A stretch of 64,000 bases of DNA. Source: DATBVX01 sp963724625. GTDB taxonomy: Bacteria > Pseudomonadota > Gammaproteobacteria > Steroidobacterales > Steroidobacteraceae. Shown here one piece after another: positions 16,623-26,300 of the stretch (positions are counted from its first letter, which is position 1; each line of letters opens with the position of its first letter). The DNA lies in assembly GCA_963724625.1 (NCBI GenBank), contig CAVRVO010000029.1, positions 248,001 through 312,000 of the forward strand, written 5' to 3'. The translations under genes and the position numbers were made by a program. The notes below the pieces were generated by a model. That model made no database searches and was not told where the DNA came from. It worked only from the letters and a program-made list of their open reading frames with translations.

Positions 16623-17035
16623 GAATTTCTCCCCTTTACATTGGAAGTCCGATGAGACCCCCTTCCCGTTGCGCGCCGGCATCATAGCAGTGCCGCATGC
16701 GTGCGGCACGCGCAAGACGTTTTGACGAGAGATGTGGCTGAGATGCAACGCGAACCCGGAGAGTTTGCAGTCCTGCTCCGGGCTCGCGTGCCGAGGGGCC
16801 GGTTCAATCCTTCTGCAGCGTCATGCATTGAAAGCTCCCATTGTCTGTTGGACATGGGCTGCATCTCTGCAGAAAGCATGCCACGCGCCGTTGCACCGCC
16901 CGGATCGCGATCCGGAGCACCAGGGACGATGAAACGCATGAAAGTGCACGATGATCGGGCAGCGCGCTTGCGTGCGTGCACCAATGCAGCGAGCTTCGGA
17001 AGGCGTCGCGCGCCGAAACGGCGCGCGTATTCGCC
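16623..17035. other. Intergenic region with a small hairpin, no gene seen
   Basis: About 410 bp between two leftward genes. I find no convincing coding sequence. It holds a stem-loop at 16690-16709 (GTGCCGCA, 4-base loop, TGCGGCAC), 67 bp upstream of the barrel-protein start; this may be the end of the cupin transcript or a regulator site. The rest shows nothing I can name. Confidence 0.5.
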
Positions 17036-17407
17036 TCAGGATGGAGCGGACGCCTGGAAAATGACGTAGAGCTTGCGGCAGTCTTCGAGGACTTCCCACG
17101 TACCTTCGAAGCCCCCCGGCACGACGAAACTGTCCCCCGCCGCAAATTCCCAGCGCTCGCCAGCAGTATCGGTGATCCGCACCCGTCCTTCGGTCATACA
17201 GCAGAATTCGTGCTCGACATAGTGCACGCGCCACTTGCCTCGCGTGCTGGCCCAGACCCCGGCAAAAAACTGGTTGCTCGGGTCCGTGTAGTGATTCCAG
17301 AGCGTCAGCTGTGGCTTGCCCGACAACAGATCTTTCGCGGCCGGCGTCGACGCCTCAGGACTGACGGTGTCTCGAAACGAGATGATGCGTGACTGGGTTG
17401 TTTTCAT
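17036..17407 (-). CDS. Cupin-domain protein (DUF861/cupin_3 type)
   Basis: 123-residue single-domain cupin. The first barrel motif is around VHYVEHEFCCMTEGRVRITD and the second around WEFAAGDSFVVPGGFEGTWEV; LWNHYTDPSNQFFAGVWAS precedes them, as in the DUF861 group. A metal-binding His/Glu pair is present in YVEHEF. Role unknown; related proteins include ureidoglycine aminohydrolase-like and small-molecule-binding cupins. Stands alone between two inverted-repeat regions. Confidence 0.75.
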   Translation of the reverse strand: MKTTQSRIISFRDTVSPEASTPAAKDLLSGKPQLTLWNHYTDPSNQFFAGVWASTRGKWRVHYVEHEFCCMTEGRVRITDTAGERWEFAAGDSFVVPGGFEGTWEVLEDCRKLYVIFQASAPS

Positions 17408-17423
17408 CGTGCGACTCGCGGGT

Positions 17424-17517
17424 CGGAGTTCGGGGCGGCCGGGGTTCGATCACGAGCGTCACGCCGCAGTTGGCGGGCTGTCAAGCAGCGCGACGCTTCG
17501 TGCCACCCCGAACTCCG
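17424..17517. repeat. 94-bp element bounded by 16-bp inverted repeats
   Basis: CGGAGTTCGGGGCGGC at 17424-17439 is repeated inverted at 17502-17517 with one mismatch (GCCaCCCCGAACTCCG). The element fills the gap between the cupin gene and the end of the OmpA-like gene. The loop of about 62 bp is too long for a usual terminator, so a small dispersed repeat is plausible. Confidence 0.55.
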
Positions 17518-17523
17518 GAGCCT

Positions 17524-18279
17524 TCACGGGTCGGTTGTCGGATCGGTGGCGCTCTGCGCGACCTGGGCGTTGGCCCCTTCGAGCGTGATGACCACGCGCC
17601 GATTGAGCGCATAGCCATCGATGTCGCCCTCGGGCGTGGTCACGCCGTCCTCGCCATGCGCAGAGACCACGATGCGGCTGTCCGCGATGCCGCCCGCCAT
17701 GAGCGCGGCGCGCACCGCTTCCGCGCGGTCGCTGGAGAGTTTCAGGTTCTCGCTCTCAGTGCCGCGGGGGTCAGCGTAGCCGTCGACTTTCACGACCACC
17801 TCTGGCACTCGAGCCAGCGCCTGGGCGAGCTGCGTGAGCTGAGCCTCGGTATCGCCATTGAGAGTGCTGTCGTTGGTGCGGAAAAGCACGTCGCCGCGCA
17901 GGCTCGAGCGCACGGCGGGCGGCAGCGGCTGGGTGCGCAATTCCTCGCTCAGTGACGCGACGCGCTCCTGCGAGCCGCGCAGCTCCGCAGCCAACTGCGT
18001 GATGGTCTGATCGGATTCCTCCAGCCGCTGATCGAGCGTGGCGAGCTGCTGCTTCTTGGCATCGAAGCGATGCCCGAGCAGTGCCCCAACGGTCATTCCG
18101 GCGATGGCGCCCAGCGGTCCGCCTGCGACCGCGCCGATCGCCATACCACTGAAGACGCCGATTGCTTCTTCTTTCTGGCTTGGCTTGGTCGCATCCTGCG
18201 CAGCGGCGTTTGCAGTTCCTGAAGCGACGAGGGCCGCGAGCCCCGCGCTTACAACAATAGTCTTGTATCTCGGTTTCAT
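17524..18279 (-). CDS. OmpA-like protein with glycine zipper (PdsO-like)
   Basis: 251-residue cell-envelope protein. Signal peptide at residues 1-26 (ends TANAAAQ), then a glycine-zipper membrane segment (GVFSGMAIGAVAGGPLGAIAG), a coiled-coil stretch (LDQRLEESDQTITQLAAELR), and a C-terminal OmpA peptidoglycan-binding domain with VDGYADPRGTESENLKLSSDRA and the final NRRVVI. This order matches the sortase-associated PdsO group, but no sortase or its target is in the window. The start at 18279 is chosen for its signal peptide and GGAGAA ribosome site; upstream in-frame sequence is not conserved-looking. Confidence 0.75.
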   Translation of the reverse strand: MKPRYKTIVVSAGLAALVASGTANAAAQDATKPSQKEEAIGVFSGMAIGAVAGGPLGAIAGMTVGALLGHRFDAKKQQLATLDQRLEESDQTITQLAAELRGSQERVASLSEELRTQPLPPAVRSSLRGDVLFRTNDSTLNGDTEAQLTQLAQALARVPEVVVKVDGYADPRGTESENLKLSSDRAEAVRAALMAGGIADSRIVVSAHGEDGVTTPEGDIDGYALNRRVVITLEGANAQVAQSATDPTTDP

Positions 18280-18442
18280 GTCGGTTCTCCAGTTGCGGTT
18301 GAGGGTGTGCAAGACCTCGGGGTCCTTTCGAGGCTCTATTGCAACTGTGGATTGCGCTCGCGGCGGGTCACAATTGCGGCGCGGTGGCGAGGAATCGTGG
18401 CGAATTGTGGCGGTCTTGAACCATGACGGCGCGGGCTGAACA

Positions 18443-19357
18443 ATGTGCCGCATGCCCATCATCGAGCGCGATCCCTGGCGCGAGCAGTACTTCGCACGCG
18501 TACCGTGTCCTGACGACGTCGTCGTTCCGACGGACGACATGGAGAGCTGGCGCTGTTTCCCAGCGCAGCGCTGGGTTTTCAACAAGCTGCTGATCTGCGC
18601 AACCCAGGGCATCGAGCACGGCCCGCACGGCATCGAGCCGCAGCACTATCCGGTGTTCAGCAAGCCGATCTACAACCTGCGCGGCATGGGTGCAGGAAGC
18701 CGCATCATCGAGTCCCGTGCGGACTACCTTGCATCACAAACGCCCGGGCACATGTGGATGCATCTATACGAAGGCGAGCACGTGAGCAGCGATGCAGTGG
18801 TGATCGACGGCGAGGCACACTGGTGGCGTCATGCCCGCGGAGACTCTGCCGGCGGGGGCACTTTCGATCATTGGCTGGTGATGGGCGCTTCGCGGCCCGG
18901 ACTCGAAGCGTCTTTGAGTGCATGGCTGCGATCGAACCTGCGCGGCTACACCGGCATGGTGAATCTTGAAACTATCGACGGGACGATCATCGAGTGCCAC
19001 CTGCGCTTCACCGATCAATGGCCGGATCTGTACGGCGGCGATGCGTGGGTCAGCGCGGTCGTGGAACTCTACGCAGCGGGTCGCTGGCGATATGAAGATC
19101 GCGACCGGCGCGACGGATTCAGCGTCGTGACATGGGGGCCGCATACGGCGCGGCGTCGCGCGCCGCCGGACACGTTGGTCGCGTCGCTGCTCGAGAATCC
19201 GTCGCTCTCGAGCATCCAGGTCACGTTCCACGCGGACGAACCCGAGGCCGCGCATTCCATGCCACCGGGTGGCTTTCGCCTCGCAGTCGTCAATGGCTGG
19301 GCACTCGATGCGGGACGGCGAGCAGCGAAACAGTTGCGCGCCGCCATACTCAGATAG
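18443..19357 (+). CDS. Uncharacterised protein with ATP-grasp-like features
   Basis: 304 residues; I do not recognise a named family. Three stretches resemble ATP-grasp enzymes: YPVFSKPIYNLRGMG (residues 69-83, like the nucleotide-binding Lys strand), YEGEHVSSDAVV (109-120, like the Glu-rich hinge), and GMVNLETIDGTIIECHLRF (171-189, where metal-binding E-x-N-x-R would be expected but reads E-C-H-L-R). The N-terminal pre-ATP-grasp region is short. No signal peptide or membrane segment. Start may be Met4 (18452). It faces away from the OmpA-like gene and ends 2 bp before an inverted-repeat element. Confidence 0.6.
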   Translation: MCRMPIIERDPWREQYFARVPCPDDVVVPTDDMESWRCFPAQRWVFNKLLICATQGIEHGPHGIEPQHYPVFSKPIYNLRGMGAGSRIIESRADYLASQTPGHMWMHLYEGEHVSSDAVVIDGEAHWWRHARGDSAGGGTFDHWLVMGASRPGLEASLSAWLRSNLRGYTGMVNLETIDGTIIECHLRFTDQWPDLYGGDAWVSAVVELYAAGRWRYEDRDRRDGFSVVTWGPHTARRRAPPDTLVASLLENPSLSSIQVTFHADEPEAAHSMPPGGFRLAVVNGWALDAGRRAAKQLRAAILR

Positions 19358-19358
19358 T

Positions 19359-19510
19359 GTCAGGTTTGTATGGGCGGCCGCCGGGTGACAGACCGTGCCG
19401 CCAGCGCCGGATCACGCTAACTCTGGTAGTGCCTTACAAACCAAACCCGCGAACACTGATGCCGGCGCCGTCGGCAGGTGTCACCCGACGTCCACCCATA
19501 CAAACCTGAC
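19359..19510. repeat. 152-bp MITE-like element with 32-bp terminal inverted repeats
   Basis: The left arm at 19359-19390 begins GTCAGGTTTGTATGGG and ends CGGGTGACA; the right arm at 19479-19510 is its inverted copy with 3 mismatches in 32. The 88-bp centre has no gene. I see no clear target-site duplication. It starts 2 bp after the stop of the ATP-grasp-like gene and covers the 3' end of the restored D-aminoacylase gene, whose last residues are encoded inside it. Confidence 0.65.
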
Positions 19511-21249
19511 GGCCTATGTGCGTTCGCTCGGCTTGCGGCTCTCTCGGAATCTGCATTCGCCCGCCCTTGTAGCCGGGGCCGCGCACGAACCGGCCCGGTG
19601 TCGCGCCCGTGTGCTCACCGTCACGCAGCACCTGCACACCATTTACGAACACATCGACCACACCGGTCGAGTATTGGTGCGGCTTGGCGAAGGTTGCAAG
19701 ATCCTGGACCTTGGCCGGATCGAAGACCACGATGTCCGCGAAGCAGCCGGCTTCGAGACAAGCCGCGACCCTCGACCGCGAAGTTTTCAGCAGGCAACCG
19801 CGTCATGCGGCGCACTGCCTCCTCGATCGTCGCGACCTTCTCGTCTCGCGCGTAGTGACCCAGGAAACGTGCGAACGCGCCGTAGGCGCGCGGGTGCGGA
19901 TTCTGCAGCAGGAACACACCTTCCGGCGCCATCGACGCTTCGTCCGAACCGATGCTCACCCACGGCTGCCTCAGGCCGAGGCGCACGTTGTCTTCGGACA
20001 TGAGGAAGTAGGCCGTGCCTACGCGCGTGTGGTCCTCGACTACGAGATCCATTGCCGTCTCCTCGGGCGACTTGCCGCGCATCTTCGCCACCTCCGCCAG
20101 TGACTTGCCGGTCAGAGGCTTGAGCGCCGGATTCTTGAACCCGATCAACAGAACACGATCCGCCGAGCCGGCAGCAGCGTAAAGATTCTCCCAGCCCGGC
20201 GAGCGCGTGCGCATTTCCTCCGCGACCCGGCGGCGCACGTCGGGTTGCTTCAACCTTTCGACCCAGGCGTCGAGCCCGCCTTCCTGCACCCACGGCGGCA
20301 TTGCCGCGTCGAGTCCCGTCGCACCCGCGGTGTACGGATACATGTCCGCGGTGAGCTTGACGCCGGAGCGACGCGCGGCCTCGATGCGCTCGATGGCCTG
20401 CGCCATCTTGGGCCAGTTGGATTCTCCCGCAGCCTTGAGGTGAAAGATTTCTGCGCGGATGCCCGCCTCACGTGCGATGCGCGCCGTCTCGTCGATTGCC
20501 TCCAGGAAGCGATCGCCCTCGCTACGCATGTGCGTGGCATAGATCCCGTTGTAGCGGGCGGCGACCTTGCACAGCTCGATGATCTCCTCCGTGGATGCAA
20601 AGCTGCCCGGTACATAGATGAGGGCACTGCCGACGCCCAGAGCGCCCTCCTCCATCGCCTGCTGCACCAGCGCTTTCATGCGTTCCAGTTGCTCAGGCGT
20701 CGGCTTCTTGTCTTCGTAACCCACCTCGTGAATCCGCACGGTAGTCGCGCCGACCAGCGAGGCGATATTGGTGGAGATCCCGCGACGCGCCACCCAGTCG
20801 AGATATTCACCGAGCGTGGTCCATTCGATCGGATACTTGATATCAGACTCCTGCTTGAGCGCCTCAGCCTTCATGGCCGCGTTGAATGGCCCCATCGAAA
20901 AGCCCTCGCCCATGATCTCGAGAGTCACTCCCTCGCGAATCTCGCTCTGCGAGTGCCCATCGGCGATCAATGACTCTTCGGAGTGCGACAGCACATTGAT
21001 GAATCCGGGCGCAACCGCCCGACCGCTGACATCGAGCATCAACTTCGCCGTCGATCCTGAAAGATCACCGACTCGGGCAATCCGATCACCCCGCACGCCC
21101 ACATCCGCGACTACTCCGGGCTTGCCCGTGCCGTCGTAGACGGTGCCGCCCTTGAGAATCAGGTCGAACGTTTCCGCCGGCCGGTCGGCAGAGGATTGGC
21201 AGGCCGCGATCAGCAGGCCTAAACAAATGACAGGCCATCGGGTTTGCAT
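19434..21249 (-). CDS. D-aminoacylase / N-acyl-D-amino-acid deacylase lipoprotein, apparent frameshift
   Basis: Metal-dependent amidohydrolase, about 600 residues once joined. It opens with a lipoprotein signal (VICLGLLIAACQSS, Cys at the lipobox), then ILKGGTVYDGTGKPGVVADVGVRGDRI and AVAPGFINVLSHSE, the amidohydrolase entry. YATHMRSEGDRFLEAIDE supplies a metal-site His and VSIGSDEASMAPEGV the catalytic Asp region. At 19752-19765 the frame breaks after LPAENFAVEGRG; one base fewer restores LEAGCFADIVVFDPAKVQDLATF and the usual tail VFVNGVQVLRDGEHTGATPGRFVRGPGY. The reading then runs about 36 more residues through the inverted-repeat element to a stop at 19434, so the true C-terminus may have been altered. 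Confidence 0.75.
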
Positions 21250-21315
21250 TGCTCTTTTCCTCGTGGAGCGTGGCGCGCAATCATACTGACATCTGGTACG
21301 GTTCGAAGCGCGCTC

Positions 21316-22441
21316 ATGACCCTGTCATCTCTCCTGACACACTTGAGACGTCCGCTCAGCCCGGCGCCACTCCTGCTGATCGCCGCGTTCGCCGTACTCC
21401 TCACTCTCGCCACTCGTGCCAGCTTGCTTGGCCTGCCGCTCGCGCTCATCGTGCTGTCGTGGTTCCTGAAATACGCCTTCGTGGTTCTGGACACGGCAGC
21501 GCGTGGCTTTGGAGATCCTCCTGTCCTGTCGCTCGAGATGGTCAATCCTCTCGATGAGCAAAGGCCGCTCGGGCAGCTCCTGATCATCGGCACGTTCTAT
21601 GGCGCGACGGCGGCGCTGAAGCCCTTCGTCGGCGCCGACGTGGTGTTTGCACTGCGCGCGCTGGCTCTCGTGCTCCTGCCGGCCTGTATTGCGGTGCTCG
21701 GCAGCAGTGGCAGCATCGTCACGGCTTTGAATCCGCGCGTCCTGATCGGGACGATTCGCCGACTGGGCTCGGACTATCTCGTGATCTGGCTGGCGATCCT
21801 GGTGCTGGCGTTCGCGGCGTATTTCGCGAGCACCCGGCTGGCCAACACTCTCCTCGGCTTGCCGCTGGCGATCGCATGCCTGATGTACGGGTGGCTCGCG
21901 GTGTTCAGCATCATCGGCGGCGCGCTGTATGAGCGCCGACACGAACTCGGGATCGACACGTGGCGCTCGCCGGAACGGGATCATGCCCGGCAGCAGGCCG
22001 AGCAGAACAAGGAGCACGATCGGTTCGTCGACGAGCTGTACGGACACTGGCGCGGCGGAGCTTACAAGGAGGCGTTGCAGGCAGCGCAGAATCGGCTGGC
22101 CGCGAACCATCACACGCTGAATGAGTATGAATGGTTATGCGCAGACGCTATTGCGCTGGCCGGACCGCAGACTCGCTTCGCGCCTGGCGCAGGACTACGT
22201 CACCCTTCTCCTCGGCGCCAAGCGTTACTCGGAAACGCTAAGAGTGGCGCGTCGTCACATCGAGGCCGATCCCGAGTTCCGGCCGGCGACAGGCGCGGAA
22301 ACAATCCGTCTCGCGAATCTCGCCCGCGACGGAGGCGATCGAGGCCTGGCGCGAGCGTTGCTCGTCGATTTTGAGCGCCACTATCCGGGCGATGGGGCAA
22401 CAGCAATAGCAGCGGAACTCAGCCGGGCGCTGAGTCGATAA
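21316..22441 (+). CDS. Integral membrane protein with soluble C-terminal (TPR-like) tail, apparent frameshift
   Basis: About 374 residues when joined; family not recognised with certainty (it resembles DUF4013-like membrane proteins). Five or six hydrophobic segments fill residues 15-205 (for example PLLLIAAFAVLLTLATRA and YLVIWLAILVLAFAAYFA). After ELGIDTW the chain is charged and helical, with HYGWRG-like and LQAAQNRLAANHHTLNEYE stretches suggesting TPR-type helices. Near 22130-22140 the frame slips; one base fewer joins NEYEW to AQTLLRWPDRRLASRLAQDY and the stop at 22441. Divergent from the D-aminoacylase gene. Confidence 0.6.
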
Positions 22442-22449
22442 CTGCGGAC

Positions 22450-23382
22450 CTACGGACGTCGTGGCACCCGCGGCGTGCCGAGCGCGCAGTCAAGCGCAGC
22501 TCGATCCCAATGGCCGAGGTCCGCCGCTGCCTCATAAGTGCTTTGAAGAAAGCTGAGCAGTGTCTTCTCCGGCGAAGCCGCAACGCGCACGGTTTCGTAC
22601 GGCAGGGTGAACATGCCGAGTTGCTCGTGATACGAAGCCTCGCCGGGCTGCACCGCTGCGTTTCGAAACCCCTCCGGTTCCGGGTAGGCGTAGGAGTAGA
22701 AGGCCGCATCATCCACGCCATCGCCTCCAGGCCAGAAACCAGCACTGCTCACTTCGTGCGAGTAGGCCTCCTGCACGACTGCATCCGGCAACCCGGGCGT
22801 GCCTCCGCCGCGAAACGGGGCGCGCCGGCCCGAGAAACGTGTCACCGCCAGATCAAAACTGCCCCAGAAGAAATGCACCGGGCTGACCTTGCCGAGAAAG
22901 CCGCTGCGGAACAGCGTGAATACCTTCTCGATCTGCACCAGCGCGCGCCAGAAGCGGTGCACTGCCGGCGCGTCGTAGGCCCGATGCTCGTGATCGCGGT
23001 CGAACGGAATCGGGTTCGAAACTTCGTTGGGCGTGCGGTTGATCTGAATCTTCAGCTCGAATTTCTCCAGCAGCGCGAAAAGGTCCGTGTAGAAGTCCGC
23101 GATCGCCTGCTCGACCAGGGGCATGGAGTTCAATTGCCCATCGTCCAGGGTCACGATCAGCCGATGCTGGACGAAGTCGAAGTCGATCTGGAAGGCGCGC
23201 TCGCCGCAGGGGATTGGCCCGGTCGTCAGGCCACGTCCCGTGACGTAGAGCGTCACATGCCAGGAGTGGTTGATCCATGGTGTCTGCGCCAGCCTGATCT
23301 TGCCGACGATCTGGGTGCGAAGCTGCAGGTTCGTGCAGGTGTCGCGCCAGGTGCGGTAGGGCAATGCCGGCCAGGTTTCCAT
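22450..23382 (-). CDS. DUF5996 family protein
   Basis: 310-residue cytoplasmic protein of unknown function. It begins METWPALPYRTWRDTCTNLQLRTQIVGKIRLA and contains NHSWHVTLYVTGRGLTTGPIP and VHFFWGSFDLAVTRFSGRRAP, features of the DUF5996 family. The start at 23382 is chosen because it is the family-like N-terminus and its ATG overlaps the stop of the RND pump gene (TGATG), indicating translational coupling. Upstream in-frame sequence lies within the pump gene. Confidence 0.8.
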   Translation of the reverse strand: METWPALPYRTWRDTCTNLQLRTQIVGKIRLAQTPWINHSWHVTLYVTGRGLTTGPIPCGERAFQIDFDFVQHRLIVTLDDGQLNSMPLVEQAIADFYTDLFALLEKFELKIQINRTPNEVSNPIPFDRDHEHRAYDAPAVHRFWRALVQIEKVFTLFRSGFLGKVSPVHFFWGSFDLAVTRFSGRRAPFRGGGTPGLPDAVVQEAYSHEVSSAGFWPGGDGVDDAAFYSYAYPEPEGFRNAAVQPGEASYHEQLGMFTLPYETVRVAASPEKTLLSFLQSTYEAAADLGHWDRAALDCALGTPRVPRRP

Positions 23383-26300
23383 CAGTTTCGCGTGCCCGGA
23401 ATCGACTCGGGCTCGCCCGCAGGTTGCGCCAGCTTCATGCGCTCGATGACACGGGTCCAGTACTTCGGCGAACGCGTGTTGCGCGCCGCTACTGCGTACA
23501 CAGCGGGCACCACCACCAGCGTCAGCACCATCGACAGCAGCACACCCCAGATTACGACTACTCCTATCGCCTGGCGGCTCTCTGAGCCCGCACCGTGCGC
23601 GAGCAGCAGCGGTATCGAACCGAAAGCGCTGCACAGGCTGGTCATGAGCACCGGCCGCAGGCGAGTAAGCGAGGCCTGCTTGACCGCTTCCACGAATTCC
23701 ACCCCGCGATCACGCAGCTGGTTGGCGAACTCCACGATCAGCACACCGTTCTTCGCTGCGAGGCCCACCAGCATCACGATCGCGATCTGGCTGAAGATAT
23801 TGATGGACATCCCGTACAGCCACAGGCCGACGATGGCGCCAACGATTGCAAGCGGCACGGTGGTCATGATCACGAGCGGCAATGTAAAGCTCTCGAACTG
23901 CGCCGCGAGCACCAGGAACACGATCAGCAGCGCGCCAACAAAGGTCCAGTAAAGTGCCTGGCTCGATTTCAGGTATTCACGCGACTCACCGTCGAAGGCG
24001 AGCTTGGCACTGGGCGGCAGCTCCTGCTTGACGGCATCGCGGAAGAACTTGATTGCCTCACCCATCGAATAGCTCGGCGCCAGTCCGGCGCTCACGGTGA
24101 TGGCACGCAAGCGGTCGAAGCGGTTGAGCTGTGTGGCGGTCGCCGATTCGTCGAGTCTCACCATGCTGCTGAGTGGAATCAGCTCGCCGGTGCGGTCCGA
24201 GCGCACGTACAGGTTGTCGAGGTCGTTCGGCGAGGCCCGGTCCTGGCTCCGCCCTTGCAGGATGACGTAGTACTCGCGCCCCTGCTTCACGAACGTGGTC
24301 ACGATGCGCGAGCCGAGCATGGTTTCGAGCGTGTGACCGATGGTATCCAGCGATACACCGAGATCGGCGGCGCGATTGCGATCCACCGACACTTTCATCT
24401 GGGGCTTGCGTTCCTTGTAGTCGGTATCGAGATTGGTCAGTCCCGGATTCTGTTCGGCGCGGACGAGGATCTTTTCACTCCACTGGCGCAGCAACTCGTA
24501 GTCCGGACCTTGCAGTACCGCCTGCACGGGCGCGGTTGCACCCCAGTTGAACGCGGTCGGCGTGAACACCGAGGCGCGCACACCGGGCATCAGGGAGGCC
24601 TTGCGCTGCATGATCGCCGCAATCTCGCTGGCCGAGCGGGTGCGCTTACCCCAGTCCTCGAGCACGATGAACCCGACCGCGCGGTTGACTTCGCCGCTCC
24701 CCGACAAGCCGCCGGGCGCGATGCGCGTGTTGTAGCGCTTGATGTCCCCGTGCGCCGCAGCCTCCGCACGCATGATGTCCTCGAGCTGGCGGGCATAGCG
24801 TTCCATGTACTCCATGGTGGCGCCCTCGGGTCCGACCAGCATGACGCGAATGACGCCGCGGTCCTCGTTCGGCGTCGTTTCCTGGGGAAGCTGCAGGAAC
24901 AGGATCACGGTCGCAGCGAACAGGAACAGCGCACCACCGATGATCGCCCAGGGACGCGCAATCGCGCGTCCGAGCACCCGGCTGTAGCCCCGGCTCAGCT
25001 TGGCAAACGCCGAGTCCACCAGCTCACTGGTACGGCTGCGCATTGCTCCCCTGGCGAAGAGCTGCGAGGTCATCATCGGCGTGAGCGTGAGAGCGATGAG
25101 ACACGAGAAGAGAATCGAGGCGGCAAGAGTGAAGCCGAACTCGCTGAACAGCCTTCCGACTCGGCCCGACTGAAAGGAGATCGGCACGAACACGGCCGAC
25201 AACACCAACGTAGTCGCGATGACCGCAAAGCCGATTTCGCGGCTGCCGTCGATCGCCGCGAGCAGGCTCTGCTCACCATGCTCGATGCGCCGGTAGATGT
25301 TCTCGAGCACGACGATTGCATCGTCGACCACCAGTCCGATCGCGAGCACCATGCCGAGCAACGTCAGGACATTGATGGTGAAGCCGAGCGCGTACATCGC
25401 CGCGCAGGCGGCAATGATCGAGATCGGGATGGTCACCGCGGGGATCAACGTGGCACGCCAATTGCCGAGAAAGGCGTAGATCACGACCAGCACCAGGATC
25501 AGCGAGATGCCGAGTGCGATCATCACCTCGCGCATCGAAGCCTCGATGAACACCGCTCGATCCACGTGCACCGCAAGCTCGGTGCCTTTTGGCATGTCGT
25601 GGCTGATGACCGCCACTTCGTTGCGCACCGCGCGTGCGACCTCGAGCGTGCTGGCCTTCGACTGCGCGACCATGCCGATGTTGATGCCGGGAATGCCATT
25701 GGTGCGCGCCACGCTGCGCTCGTTTTCGGCCGCCAGATCGACGCTGGCCACCTCCCCCAACCGGACGAGATAGCCATCGGCGCCGCGTCCGAGGACCAAT
25801 CCCCGGAAGTCGTCCTGCGAATCGAGCCCGGTTGCCGTATTCAGGGTGAATTCGCGTAACTGCGATTCGAGTCGCCCCGCGGGCACCTGGACGTTCTCAC
25901 GCCGCAGCGCGCCCTCGATGTCGCCGACCGTCATGCCGCGGGCCGCGAGCGCCTGCCGGTCGATCCACACGCGCATCGCGTAGCGGCGCGAACCCGTCAG
26001 GTTCACCCGCGCGACGCCCGGGAGGGCGGCGAAACGGTCGACGATGTTGCGCTCGGCAAAATCGGTCAGGTCGAGCACGTTCATCGTGCTGCTGGAGAGA
26101 TTCACGTAGATGATGGGGTCATCGTTGGAATCAGCCTTGGCGATCTCCGGTGGATCGGCCTCGACTGGAAGGTCGTCAATCACCCGGCCGACGCGATCGC
26201 GAATGTCGTTCGCCGCCTCGTCGACGTTGCGTTCCAGGTCGAACTCCACCGTGATGCGCGAGCGCTCATCCGCACTCGAGGAGCGGAGCTTATCGATCAG

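Noticed and set aside
23595..25859. Long open frame (754 codons) on the plus strand opposite the RND pump gene
   Set aside because: It is the antisense of a well-conserved gene in GC-rich DNA; the protein is low in hydrophobic order, rich in His/Arg/Gln and matches nothing.
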